Shown: positions 32,056 to 40,542 of the stretch, piece after piece
Layout of the letters: each line of letters opens with the position of its first letter
Numbering within the stretch: position 1 is the first letter of the stretch
Notes under the pieces: generated by a model
Told to the model about the DNA's origin: nothing
Database searches by the model: none
What the model saw: the letters and a program-made list of their open reading frames with translations, nothing else
Position numbers and translations under genes: made by a program
DNA from: Paraburkholderia acidisoli
GTDB taxonomy: Bacteria; Pseudomonadota; Gammaproteobacteria; Burkholderiales; Burkholderiaceae
Assembly: GCF_009789675.1 (NCBI RefSeq)
Contig: NZ_CP046913.1
Coordinates: 2,852,001-2,916,000 of the forward strand
Direction: 5' to 3'
Length of the DNA stretch: 64,000 bases

Positions 32056-32972
32056 TTCGCCGCCTCCGCCCAGGTGAGCGTCTGCCGCGCGCCGCCAGTC
32101 TCGATCACGACCCGGCTGGCGTCGATGCTCGCGACGCGGCCGCCCGCGATCGATACGCCCGCCTGCACCGCGACGACGCCCTCTGGCGTTTCGACGAGCG
32201 CCACGCTGCGCCGACGATCCTGAAGCACGCCCACGAGCCGCCAGGGCGCGCTGCCCGCGACCGCCGCGAGCGAGCGCGCAAACGGGTCGGCGGCAAGTGG
32301 CCGCGCGGCCGTTGCGGGCAGCGGCGCGAGCCCGTCGTACACGCGCACCGTCGCCGCAACCGAGAGCGTTTCGCCCGTGCGGCGCAGCGCCAGTTCGAAC
32401 GGCACCGTGAGCGCGGGTTCGCGCGCGAGTGCCTCGACGAAGCGGCGCATTGGCGCGAAGCCGCCCTGCGCGCCCAGCTTCATCGCGCGATACGGCTCGG
32501 CTTTCGCGGCGCCCGGCTCGATTCGCGTAGACGGCGCGGAAGGCGCTGACGCTGCGGACAGTGCCGACGACGCCAGCGGCTCCAGCGTTTGCAGCACGAG
32601 GCCCGACTCGGCGGCGAGTTGCGAGACGCGGCGGATGTCGTCGGCGGCATGGCCCGCGTGCGGCGCGCGCGGCGCGAACTGCGCGGCTTCCCGGCGCAAT
32701 GCGGGCAGGCGCGCGAGGACGCGTTGCGCGTCGGTGCGATGCTGGTGCGCATCGGCGAGCGCCCTGCGCGCCGCGTGCACGTCGAGCGGATCGGCAACCA
32801 GGCAGGCCGTGCTCGACGCGATAGCCGCGATCACGCCGATCGCCACCGCCACGCGCGCGCGCCGCCGCCGGGGCCACGCGTGAACGGCCAGCCAGTCGCT
32901 CAGCCTCGCGCCCCGTTCCGCCAACAACGGCGACGGCGACGACGCGTTTCCCGCGCTCGCGAGCGTGTTCAT
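32052..32972 (-). CDS. PilO-PilP fusion protein of the pilus alignment complex
   Basis: A 306-residue protein that joins two usually separate components. The first 200 residues look like PilO: a cytoplasmic start, one transmembrane helix (RVAVAIGVIAAIASSTACLV, about 39-58), a coiled-coil stretch and the fold segment FAPMRRFVEALAREPALTVP. The last 90 or so look like the PilP domain (PWRLVGVLQDRRRSVALVE, AVQAGVSIAGGRVASID). PilP is normally a lipoprotein that binds the secretin. It sits between pilN and pilQ with ATGA overlaps on both sides, and no separate pilO or pilP gene is present. Confidence 0.85.
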   Translation of the reverse strand: MNTLASAGNASSPSPLLAERGARLSDWLAVHAWPRRRRARVAVAIGVIAAIASSTACLVADPLDVHAARRALADAHQHRTDAQRVLARLPALRREAAQFAPRAPHAGHAADDIRRVSQLAAESGLVLQTLEPLASSALSAASAPSAPSTRIEPGAAKAEPYRAMKLGAQGGFAPMRRFVEALAREPALTVPFELALRRTGETLSVAATVRVYDGLAPLPATAARPLAADPFARSLAAVAGSAPWRLVGVLQDRRRSVALVETPEGVVAVQAGVSIAGGRVASIDASRVVIETGGARQTLTWAEAAK

Positions 32973-33787
32973 TTCGCCTCCTTCGGCCGCGCCACGGGCA
33001 GTTGGCGCGGCGCCCCCGGCGCACGCGGCGTGGTGGCCGCCGCGCCGCCCGCGCCTTTCCACACGAGATGCGCGGCCACGCGAATCGGCTCCGCGCTTTG
33101 CGACGCGGCGCGCGGGGCGCTCGCGCGCGTGCCGCGCTTGAGTTCGCGCACGCTCACTGCCTCGACCTCGGGTAGCGCGCGCAGGCTGCCGAGCCACGCG
33201 GCGGCGGCGGCTTCGTCGGCGGCGCTGGCCTCCAGATCGGTTTCGTCGGCGGACTGCGTGAGTTGCTGCAGAACCACGCCCGGCGGCACGTCGCGCGCGA
33301 GCGCCTCGCCGAGCGCGAGAAACCGTGTGGACGCGCGCGCGTGTTGCCGGGCAAGCTGCTCAGCGGCGCGCCGCGCTTCGGATTCGCGGGCGAGGCGCGC
33401 GGCCTCGGCCAACGGCGTGCGCGACTGCGCGAGCGACCGTTCGAGCGCCGCGCGCTGTGTGTCGACGGCATGCCGATCGAACGCCTGCCAGCCCAGCACG
33501 CCGAGCGCGCAAACGCCGCCCGCCAGCGCCGCCGCGAGCCATTCGAGCGCACGCAAGCGACGCAGCCGCCGGATCGCGTGCGGCCGCCACGGCAGCAGAT
33601 TGAATCCACCGGGCGCGCGACGCGGCAAGGCACGCGCCGCCGCAAGCGCAGGCGGCCGCCCCGTGCTCCGTCCTGTCGTGGGCCGCCCTGTCGTGGGCCG
33701 CCCTGTCGTGGGCCGCCCTGTCGTGGACCGCCCTGTCGCGGGCCGCCCCGTCGCGCACCGCGCCTCGAAAGCCACCGCGCCCGTCAT
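32969..33787 (-). CDS. pilN: PilN-like protein with a repetitive N-terminal extension
   Basis: A 272-residue PilN. The conserved PilM-binding segment FNLLPWRPHAIRRLRRL is followed by one transmembrane helix (about residues 75-95), a coiled coil and a ferredoxin-like periplasmic domain (PGVVLQQLTQSADETDLEAS). In typical PilN the NLLP motif is within the first ten residues; here some 50 residues precede it, built largely from Thr-Thr-Gly-Arg-Pro repeats (33661-33765). The ATG at 33785-33787 overlaps the pilM stop. A start inside or after the repeat is possible but no better ATG exists there. Confidence 0.88.
   Translation of the reverse strand: MTGAVAFEARCATGRPATGRSTTGRPTTGRPTTGRPTTGRSTGRPPALAAARALPRRAPGGFNLLPWRPHAIRRLRRLRALEWLAAALAGGVCALGVLGWQAFDRHAVDTQRAALERSLAQSRTPLAEAARLARESEARRAAEQLARQHARASTRFLALGEALARDVPPGVVLQQLTQSADETDLEASAADEAAAAAWLGSLRALPEVEAVSVRELKRGTRASAPRAASQSAEPIRVAAHLVWKGAGGAAATTPRAPGAPRQLPVARPKEAK
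33661..33765 (-). repeat. 15-bp in-frame tandem repeat in pilN
   Basis: Plus-strand unit TCGTGGGCCGCCCTG: three perfect copies (33676-33720) flanked by degenerate ones on both sides, about six in all. On the coding strand it encodes Thr-Thr-Gly-Arg-Pro. The 15-bp unit keeps the frame whatever the copy number. Confidence 0.9.
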
Positions 33788-34830
33788 TCGCTGACTCCAC
33801 GTAGCGCGAGCCCGAACGCCACCGCGCACGACGGCTCATGGAGCAGATCGGCCGCAAGCGGCCGTTCGATGTCGGCGAGCGGCCCGCATTCGAACGGCAG
33901 CACCGGCGCGCCCAACGCGTCGCCGATATCGGCCAGCGAAAAGTTCACGCCGCGCAGCATGGCGATGTCGCCCGCGACCTGCACGCAGCCCGCCTGCTCG
34001 CCGCCCACGAGATCGCGCAGCGCCTCGACCAGATCGGCATGCTCGAGCGCGGGAAAGCGCATGTGCCGCAGCACCGAATCGTCGACGAGAAACCAGCCCT
34101 GCATGCCGTCCGCGCCGATCCAGAGCGCCACCCACGGCTCGAGCGGCGGCAGTTCGTAGGCGGCCGCGTGACGCATGGCGCGCAACGCGGCATGCGCTTC
34201 GTCGTCGACAGTGCGCAGCGTGATGCCCGCCATGGCCGCGCATTCGATGCGCGCTTCGAGATGCTGGCGCTGCGTGGCGGCGATCGTCACCTGCGTGTCG
34301 CGCCACTGCGCCGCCTGCGCGGCATCCAGCACGCCTGGCGCTCCCATCGCACTCGCGGCACTCGCGGCACTCGCGGCACTCGCCACGCTCCAGTCCACCG
34401 CCAGCTCGCCGCGCTCCACGCCCGCCACGCGCTCCGCTTCCGCGAGCACCAGCGGCTCCAGCTCCGCATGGATGCCCGAAGGATCGGCGGCGGCGGACGG
34501 CGCGAGCCGCGCGAGCGGCACGGTCGCGATGAGCGTCGCGCTCGCGGGCAGCGCCATCGCGCACCGCAGGGAGGCCGCCTTGCACGGGCGCGGCAGCTCG
34601 CGAAACACCGCGTGCAAAGCGCTCACCACGGCCGCGCGGTCGACGATCTCCGCCCCCGCCATGGCGTCGCGCGCGAGCGGCGCGCTCGCCAGCCATTCGA
34701 GCCGCAACGGCCCCGCCCCGACAATGCGCTGACTCACCACCACCAGCGTGACGCCGCGCGCGCCGAGATCCAGTCCGGCCGCGTAGCGGCGCGCGCCCAG
34801 CAACATCGAACCTGTGAATTCCATCGCCAT
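33784..34830 (-). CDS. pilM: PilM-like cytoplasmic pilus assembly ATPase-fold protein
   Basis: A 348-residue PilM/HofM-like protein of the actin/FtsA fold: GLDLGARGVTLVVVSQ near the N-terminus and VAGDIAMLRGVNFSLADIGD near the C-terminus, ending LHEPSCAVAFGLALRG. It should bind the PilN tail on the cytoplasmic side of the alignment complex. An Ala-Ser repeat encoded by 9-bp units (34351-34386) lies near residue 150. ATG at 34828-34830 chosen; ATG two codons later is equally good. First gene of the pil run, divergent from the PBP1A gene as in many proteobacteria. Confidence 0.85.
   Translation of the reverse strand: MAMEFTGSMLLGARRYAAGLDLGARGVTLVVVSQRIVGAGPLRLEWLASAPLARDAMAGAEIVDRAAVVSALHAVFRELPRPCKAASLRCAMALPASATLIATVPLARLAPSAAADPSGIHAELEPLVLAEAERVAGVERGELAVDWSVASAASAASAASAMGAPGVLDAAQAAQWRDTQVTIAATQRQHLEARIECAAMAGITLRTVDDEAHAALRAMRHAAAYELPPLEPWVALWIGADGMQGWFLVDDSVLRHMRFPALEHADLVEALRDLVGGEQAGCVQVAGDIAMLRGVNFSLADIGDALGAPVLPFECGPLADIERPLAADLLHEPSCAVAFGLALRGVSE
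34351..34386 (-). repeat. 9-bp in-frame tandem repeat in pilM
   Basis: Plus-strand unit ACTCGCGGC in three perfect copies plus a partial fourth, coding for repeated Ser-Ala-Ala on the minus strand. Confidence 0.85.
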
Positions 34831-35139
34831 GCGTTTTCTCCCTTGCGCGTTGCGGTGCCCGCGCGGCAAATCGCGCCGCGAACCGTTCGCCGCGCGTCGA
34901 TAGGGAAATTGTGCGAAGCGGCGCGATGCGCGAATACTCCGCCGAATGGCCAACGTGGGAGAAAAGGCGGGCGAGCCGCTACCCACGCGCGAGGGGCGCG
35001 TCTACAGTGCGGTTATCCCGTCACATCGCGCAGCCTGGAACCAGTCTGCTGCCCACTGCGTGGCGCGTACATGTAAGCATCTCGAAAGCCCACGGGCACC
35101 CGGCGGCTATAATCGCGGGACCGTTTTTCTGGTGTTCGT
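34831..35139 (+). promoter_or_regulatory. Divergent pilM / ponA promoter region
   Basis: No gene is supported in these 309 bases. A perfect TATAAT at 35108-35113 (plus) suits ponA, with a start near 35120 and a leader of about 20 nt. The -35 is weak. No clear pilM promoter was identified. Confidence 0.45.
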
Positions 35140-37578
35140 ATGCAAGATCCGCTTTCTTCGTCCGTTCCGCCGTCCACGCCGCCCGAGGGCCCCAAGCCGC
35201 CCAGGCGTCGCCGGCGCTCGTGGCTGGCCACGCTGCTGATCGGCTTCGTCGGCCTGATCGTGGCCGGCCTCGTGTGCGCGGGACTCGTGCTCGGCTATGC
35301 GCTCGTCGTCGCCACGCCAAACCTGCCTTCGCTCGACGCCCTCACCGACTATCGCCCCAAGGTGCCGCTGCGCATCTATACGCGCGATCACGTGCTGATT
35401 GGCGAATTCGGCGAGGAACGGCGCGATATCGTGCATTTTCAGGACGTGCCCGCCAATCTCAAAAACGCGATTCTCGCGATCGAGGACGCACGCTTCTACG
35501 ACCACGGCGGCGTCGATCTCGCGGGCATCGCGCGCGCGGGCTTCGTCGCGCTCACCGCCGGCCACGCCACGCAGGGCGCGAGCACGATCACGATGCAGGT
35601 CGCGCGCAACTTCTTCCTGTCGAGCGAAAAGACCTACACGCGCAAGATTTACGAGATGCTTCTCGCCTACAAGATCGAGTCGAAGCTCTCGAAGGATCAG
35701 ATTCTCGAGGTCTACATGAATCAGATCTATCTCGGTCAGCGCGCGTATGGTTTCGCGAGCGCCGCGCGGGTCTATTTCGGAAAGGATCTGAAAGATCTCA
35801 CGCTCGCCGAATGCGCGATGCTCGCGGGTCTGCCGAAGGCGCCTTCGGCCTATAACCCGGTTGTCAATCCGAAGCGCGCGAAGGTGCGCCAGGAGTACAT
35901 CCTCGAACGCATGCTGGAACTGCGCTACATCACGCGCGAGCAGTACGACGCCGCGGCCGCGCAACCGCTCGTGGTCAAGGGCGCGGGCAAGGAGTTCAGC
36001 GTGCACGCCGAGTACGTGGCGGAAATGGTGCGTCAGATGATGTACGCGCAGTACCACGAAGAGGCCTACACGCGCGGCCTGAACGTCGTCACGACGATCG
36101 ATTCGGCCGATCAGGACGTCGCCTATCACGCGCTGCGCAAGGGGCTGATGGACTACGAACGGCGTCACGGCTATCGCGGGCCGGAAGCGTTCATCGACCT
36201 GCCCGCCGACACCGACGACCGCGAGCAGGCCATCGACGACGCGCTGGTCGAGCATCCCGACAACGGCGAACTCGTTGCCGCCGTGGTGACCGCCGCGAAT
36301 CCCAAGGAAGTGCGCGCCACCTTCATGGACGGCAACAGCGCGAGCATCGTCGGCGACGGCCTGCGCTTCGCGCAGTTCGCGCTGAGCGCGCGCGCGCAGC
36401 CTTCGCAGAAGATCCGGCCGGGCGCGATCATTCGCGTCGCGCGCAACAACGCGGGCGAGTGGTCGATCACGCAGTTGCCGCAGATCGAAGGCGCGTTCAT
36501 CTCGGTCGTGCCGCAGGACGGCGCGATCCGCGCGCTGGTGGGCGGCTTCGACTTCAACAAAAACAAGTTCAACCACGTCACGCAGGCGTGGCGCCAGCCG
36601 GGTTCGAGCTTCAAGCCGTTCATCTATTCGGCTTCGCTCGACAAGGGGCTCGGGCCGGCCACCATCATCAACGACGCGCCGCTCTTCTTCAGTGCCGCCG
36701 AAACCGGCGGCCAGGCGTGGGAGCCGAAGAACTACGGCGGCGGCTTCGACGGCCCGATGACCATGCGCACCGCGCTCATGAAGTCGAAGAACCTCGTGTC
36801 GATCCGCATCCTCAATCACATCGGCACGAAGTACGCCCAGCAGTACATCACGCACTTCGGCTTCGACGCCGAGCGCCACCCCGCCTATCTGCCGATGGCG
36901 CTGGGCGCGGGCCTCGTCACGCCGTTGCAGATGGCCACGGGCTACGCCGTGTTCGCGAACGGCGGTTATCGCGTGAATCCGTACTTGATTGCCGAAGTCA
37001 CCGACCAGCGCGGCATGGTGGTCGCGCAGGCGCAGCCGCTCGTGGCGGAGCAGAACGCGCCGCGCGCGATCGATCCGCGCAACGCGTACATCATGAACAG
37101 TCTGCTGCAGAGCGTCGCGCAGCGCGGCACGGGCGCGAAGTCGAACGTCCTCAAGCGCGCGGATCTCGGCGGCAAGACCGGCACGACCAACGACTCGCGC
37201 GACGCGTGGTTCGCGGGCTATCAGCACACGCTCGCGGCGATCGCGTGGATCGGCTACGACAATCCGCGCAGTCTCGGCGACAAGGAAACCGGCGGCGGCC
37301 TCGCGCTGCCCGTGTGGATCGACTACATGCAGAAGGCGCTCGCGGGCGTGCCGGAGTACAAGATGGCCATGCCGGACGGCATCGTCGCGCTCGGCGACGA
37401 GCTGTATTACGCCGACGCCTTGCCCGGTCACGGCTTCGTCTCGACCGTCGGCATCAGCCAGGCGGCGCTGGACGCGGCCAACGCGGGTTCGGGCGCCTCG
37501 GGCGCCAATCAAGCGCCGCCGGAGCAGCTCGGCGCGCAGGAGAAGGAAGACATCATGAATCTGTTCCGCAAGCACTGA
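35140..37578 (+). CDS. mrcA: Penicillin-binding protein 1A (bifunctional peptidoglycan synthase)
   Basis: An 812-residue class A PBP. A short basic cytoplasmic tail and one transmembrane helix (about residues 30-58) precede the GT51 glycosyltransferase domain with catalytic Glu in EDARFYDHGG (E115). The transpeptidase domain carries the SxxK serine S489 (PGSSFKPF), SKN at about 549-551 and KTG at 679-681. An OB-like insert (about 330-440) between the domains is typical of PBP1A. It builds and crosslinks periplasmic glycan strands. It is divergent from pilM, the standard context for this gene. Confidence 0.96.
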   Translation: MQDPLSSSVPPSTPPEGPKPPRRRRRSWLATLLIGFVGLIVAGLVCAGLVLGYALVVATPNLPSLDALTDYRPKVPLRIYTRDHVLIGEFGEERRDIVHFQDVPANLKNAILAIEDARFYDHGGVDLAGIARAGFVALTAGHATQGASTITMQVARNFFLSSEKTYTRKIYEMLLAYKIESKLSKDQILEVYMNQIYLGQRAYGFASAARVYFGKDLKDLTLAECAMLAGLPKAPSAYNPVVNPKRAKVRQEYILERMLELRYITREQYDAAAAQPLVVKGAGKEFSVHAEYVAEMVRQMMYAQYHEEAYTRGLNVVTTIDSADQDVAYHALRKGLMDYERRHGYRGPEAFIDLPADTDDREQAIDDALVEHPDNGELVAAVVTAANPKEVRATFMDGNSASIVGDGLRFAQFALSARAQPSQKIRPGAIIRVARNNAGEWSITQLPQIEGAFISVVPQDGAIRALVGGFDFNKNKFNHVTQAWRQPGSSFKPFIYSASLDKGLGPATIINDAPLFFSAAETGGQAWEPKNYGGGFDGPMTMRTALMKSKNLVSIRILNHIGTKYAQQYITHFGFDAERHPAYLPMALGAGLVTPLQMATGYAVFANGGYRVNPYLIAEVTDQRGMVVAQAQPLVAEQNAPRAIDPRNAYIMNSLLQSVAQRGTGAKSNVLKRADLGGKTGTTNDSRDAWFAGYQHTLAAIAWIGYDNPRSLGDKETGGGLALPVWIDYMQKALAGVPEYKMAMPDGIVALGDELYYADALPGHGFVSTVGISQAALDAANAGSGASGANQAPPEQLGAQEKEDIMNLFRKH

Positions 37579-37610
37579 GCGCCGCGCGAACGCTCGTCGA
37601 CCGTCGATAA

Positions 37611-37646
37611 AAAACGGGCGCCGCTCTTGCGAGTGGCGCCCGTTTT
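37611..37646. terminator. Convergent terminator between mrcA and cyaY
   Basis: A 12-bp perfect stem AAAACGGGCGCC / GGCGCCCGTTTT with a 12-nt loop and T-runs on both strands, placed between two converging genes and able to serve both. Confidence 0.9.
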
Positions 37647-37676
37647 CGTTGCGGGTGTGGCCCGGTTATGGCCCGG

Positions 37677-37994
37677 TTACGGCGCAAAGCGCACCGGTTC
37701 GCCCGCCTGCTCGGTTGCGTAGGCCGTGAGCGCCGAAAAGAATTCGGTGCCCGAGCGCGTGTCGCGCCATTCGCCATCGAGGAAACGATAGTGGAAACCG
37801 CCCGCTTTCGCGGCGATCCAGATCTCGCTCATCGGCGGTTGCAGATTCACGATGATCTTCGTGCGGTTCTCGAATTCGAGCGTGAGAACGTTGCCGCTGC
37901 GCTCGAGTTCGATGTCGGCGTCGGCTTCGTCGACGGCCCGCTCGACGGCCGTCAGCACGGCCTCCGCGCGGCTCAGGTAGTCACTGTCTGGCAT
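37677..37994 (-). CDS. cyaY: Frataxin-like iron-binding protein CyaY
   Basis: A 105-residue frataxin. The acidic first helix ([18 protein letters not shown]) and the strand motif [20 protein letters not shown] with [10 protein letters not shown] are diagnostic. CyaY binds iron and tunes the IscS sulfur-transfer machine in Fe-S cluster assembly. The start at 37992-37994 is decided by a GGTGGAG site 6 nt upstream, rather than the ATG four codons earlier. It is divergent from lptM with only 35 bp between start codons. Confidence 0.96.
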   Translation of the reverse strand: MPDSDYLSRAEAVLTAVERAVDEADADIELERSGNVLTLEFENRTKIIVNLQPPMSEIWIAAKAGGFHYRFLDGEWRDTRSGTEFFSALTAYATEQAGEPVRFAP

Positions 37995-38029
37995 GCTAAA
38001 CTCCACCGGTTAATCATTCAGGGACCATT

Positions 38030-38425
38030 ATGCGTGTCATTTTCAGGATGCGCGCGGCAGCGCGCGGCGTCTCTTCGGCACGCCTCGAGACCTCCCGCGA
38101 AACGACTCGTCATGCATCGCCCCGCGCGATTCTAGCGGCTTTTGCCGTTGGCGCGATTGCCGTTTCGGCGCTCGCCGGTTGCGGTCAGCGCGGCCCGCTC
38201 TATATGCCGGCGGTGCCGCCCCTGCCCGCGAAGCCCAATTACGAGACCGCGCCGCAGCCCGCGTCGGGTGCCGAAGCCGCTTCGGAGCCCGTGGGTTCGG
38301 TGCCCGACACCACCGGCACGCCGCTCTCGCTTTCGCCGGACTCCGAACTGAATTCCGTGCCCGCCAGCAACGGCGCGGCGCAGCCCGCTTCCCAGCCTGC
38401 TACCGGCGCCACGCCAAACCCGTAA
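38030..38425 (+). CDS. lptM: Small lipoprotein of the LptM (YifL) family
   Basis: A 131-residue lipoprotein whose lipobox region reads ALAGCGQRGPLYMP, the hallmark of LptM, which helps the LptD-LptE translocon mature. The mature part is a short Pro/Ala/Ser-rich chain with no fold. The N-terminal stretch before the hydrophobic core is long (about 35 residues), so the real start may be the ATG at 38048 or a later non-ATG codon. It is followed by lysA 11 bp downstream, the common lptM-lysA pairing. Confidence 0.88.
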   Translation: MRVIFRMRAAARGVSSARLETSRETTRHASPRAILAAFAVGAIAVSALAGCGQRGPLYMPAVPPLPAKPNYETAPQPASGAEAASEPVGSVPDTTGTPLSLSPDSELNSVPASNGAAQPASQPATGATPNP

Positions 38426-38436
38426 AACCCGCTCGC

Positions 38437-39720
38437 ATGACCGATTCCGCTTCCTCCCACGCTTTTCATCGCGACCACGGCACGCTCTTCGTCGAAGGCG
38501 TGTCCGCCGCCGATCTCGCCGCCCAGTTCGGCACGCCGCTCTACGTCTACTCGCGCGCGGCGCTGAGCGCCGCGTGGCACGCCTACGCCGACGCCTGCGC
38601 GGGCCGCCGCGCCAAAGTGCACGTCGCGGTCAAGGCGAACAGCAACCTCGCCGTGCTCAACGTGTTCGCGCGCGAAGGCGCGGGCTTCGACATCGTCTCG
38701 GCGGGCGAACTCGCGCGCGTGCTCGCGGCCGGCGGCAAGGCGGCGGACGTGGTGTTCTCGGGCGTGGGCAAGACCGCGCGCGAAATGCGCGAGGCGCTCG
38801 AAGCGGGCGTGAAGTGCTTCAACGTCGAATCGATTCCCGAACTCGACCGCCTGAACGACGTGGCCGGCCAGCTCGGCATGCGCGCGCCGGTCTCGCTGCG
38901 CGTGAATCCGGACGTCGATCCGAAAACGCATCCGTACATTTCCACCGGCCTGAAGGCGAACAAGTTCGGCGTGGCGTTCGACGAAGCGCGCGCGACCTAT
39001 CGCGCCGCCGCCGCGATGCCGCATCTCGAAGTAGTTGGCATCGACTGCCATATCGGCTCGCAGATCACCGAAATCTCGCCGTATCTCGACGCCATCGACA
39101 AGGTGCTCGAACTCGTCGACCAGATCGAAGCCGACGGCACGAGCATTCGCCATATCGACGTGGGCGGCGGACTCGGCATTCGCTACGACGACGAAACCCC
39201 GCCCGACATCGGCGAATTCGTGCGCACGGTGCTCGATCGTATCGACGCCCATAGCGCGAAAACGGGCAAGGCGCGCGAAGTGTATTTCGAGCCGGGCCGC
39301 TCGCTCGTCGGCAATGCGGGCCTGCTGCTCACGACCGTCGAATTCCTCAAGCCCGGCGCGGAGAAGAACTTCGCGATCGTGGACGCCGCGATGAACGACC
39401 TCGCGCGCCCCGCGATGTACGACGCGTATCACGCGATCGAGCCCGTGGCCGAGCGCGCCGCGCCCGCGCAGACCTACGACGTGGTCGGCCCCGTGTGCGA
39501 AAGCGGCGACTGGCTCGGCCGTGCGCGCACGCTCGCGATCGAAGCCGGCGACGTGCTCGCGATCCGCTCGGCGGGCGCCTATGGCTTCGTCATGAGCTCG
39601 AACTACAACACGCGCGCCCGCGCAGCCGAAATCCTGGTCGACGGCACGCGTGTGCACGTCGCGCGCGAACGCGAAGACGTCGCGCAACTGTTCGCGGGCG
39701 AGCGCGTGCTGCCGGACTGA
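38437..39720 (+). CDS. lysA: Diaminopimelate decarboxylase
   Basis: A 427-residue PLP enzyme making L-lysine from meso-diaminopimelate. The PLP Lys is K66 (VAVKANSNLAVL); HIGSQ, the phosphate-binding GGGLGIRY, EPGRSLVGNAG and the substrate-site PVCESGDWLG follow in order. It sits directly after lptM and ahead of a strong terminator. Length and motifs are normal. Confidence 0.97.
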   Translation: MTDSASSHAFHRDHGTLFVEGVSAADLAAQFGTPLYVYSRAALSAAWHAYADACAGRRAKVHVAVKANSNLAVLNVFAREGAGFDIVSAGELARVLAAGGKAADVVFSGVGKTAREMREALEAGVKCFNVESIPELDRLNDVAGQLGMRAPVSLRVNPDVDPKTHPYISTGLKANKFGVAFDEARATYRAAAAMPHLEVVGIDCHIGSQITEISPYLDAIDKVLELVDQIEADGTSIRHIDVGGGLGIRYDDETPPDIGEFVRTVLDRIDAHSAKTGKAREVYFEPGRSLVGNAGLLLTTVEFLKPGAEKNFAIVDAAMNDLARPAMYDAYHAIEPVAERAAPAQTYDVVGPVCESGDWLGRARTLAIEAGDVLAIRSAGAYGFVMSSNYNTRARAAEILVDGTRVHVAREREDVAQLFAGERVLPD

Positions 39721-39756
39721 CCTGCCGCGCCCGATCGCGCAGTTTCACGCGCCAAC

Positions 39757-39788
39757 AAAAAAAGCGACGCTCGATGCGTCGCTTTTTT
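39757..39788. terminator. Convergent terminator between lysA and msrQ
   Basis: A stem AAAAAGCGACGC / GCGTCGCTTTTT with a 5-nt loop and T-runs on both strands, between two converging genes. Confidence 0.9.
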
Positions 39789-39827
39789 ATTGATCGGTGC
39801 GAATCCGGCTATGAATCCGGCGGTCAT

Positions 39828-40520
39828 TCAAGCCGCGCTCGCCCGCCGCCGCGCCAGCCACCACATCGCGATCCGCCAGCCCAGCAGCGCCACCATGATC
39901 GCGCCATACAGCTTGGGCAGCGCGAGATCGTGCTTGCCCGACTTCATCCACCAGAAGTGCAGGATCGCGAGCACGCCCACCGCGTAGATCAGCCGGTGCA
40001 GCGTCTGCCAGCGGCGCCCGAGCCGGCGCACCATCGCGCGCGTGGAGGTGGCGGCGAGCGGAATCAGCAGCACGAAAGCCGCGAAGCCCACGGTGATGAA
40101 TGGCCGCTTGCCCACGTCCTTGAGCATGGCCGCGACATCGAACCATTTGTCGAACCAGATGTAGGTCGTGAAGTGCAGCGCCGCGTAGAAGAACGCATAC
40201 AGCCCGAGCATGCGGCGAAAGCGGATCAGCCAGTTCCAGCCCGTCACGCGCCGCAGCGGCGTGAGCGCGAGCGTGATGCAGAGGAACACGAGCGTCCAGA
40301 GGCCGGTCGAGCGCGTGATGAATTCGATCGGGTTCGCGCCCAGCCGGTCGGTGAAACCGAACAGCACGATACGCGCGAGCGGATACCACGCGGCCACGAA
40401 CACCGCGACTTTCGCCCAGCGCAGCCAACCCGGCACGTTCGCCGCACTCGCGGCGCGGGCCGCGCCCGCCGCCGGTTTGGGCGTGCGCGCCGGGTTCGGC
40501 GCTTCCATCCTTCGCTCCAT
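39828..40520 (-). CDS. msrQ: Heme-binding membrane subunit MsrQ
   Basis: A 230-residue MsrQ (YedZ-type ferric-reductase-like) with about six transmembrane helices. Family segments are IEFITRSTGLWTLVFLCITL, RRMLGLYAFFYAALHFTTY and WQTLHRLIYAVGVLAILHFW, which include the heme-ligand histidines. It passes quinol electrons to periplasmic MsrP. The ATG at 40518-40520 has GAGGGAG upstream; an ATG four codons later is an alternative. It follows msrP by 22 bp. Confidence 0.94.
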   Translation of the reverse strand: MERRMEAPNPARTPKPAAGAARAASAANVPGWLRWAKVAVFVAAWYPLARIVLFGFTDRLGANPIEFITRSTGLWTLVFLCITLALTPLRRVTGWNWLIRFRRMLGLYAFFYAALHFTTYIWFDKWFDVAAMLKDVGKRPFITVGFAAFVLLIPLAATSTRAMVRRLGRRWQTLHRLIYAVGVLAILHFWWMKSGKHDLALPKLYGAIMVALLGWRIAMWWLARRRASAA

Positions 40521-40542
40521 GTTTCGCTCCCTCGCGCGGCGC

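Noticed and set aside
33661..33765. Possible CRISPR-like array in pilN
   Set aside because: Units are 15 bp with no spacers, are in frame with pilN, and no cas genes are present. It is a coding tandem repeat.
35107..37575. An 822-codon minus-strand frame opposite mrcA
   Set aside because: Antisense shadow of the PBP1A gene with biased composition.
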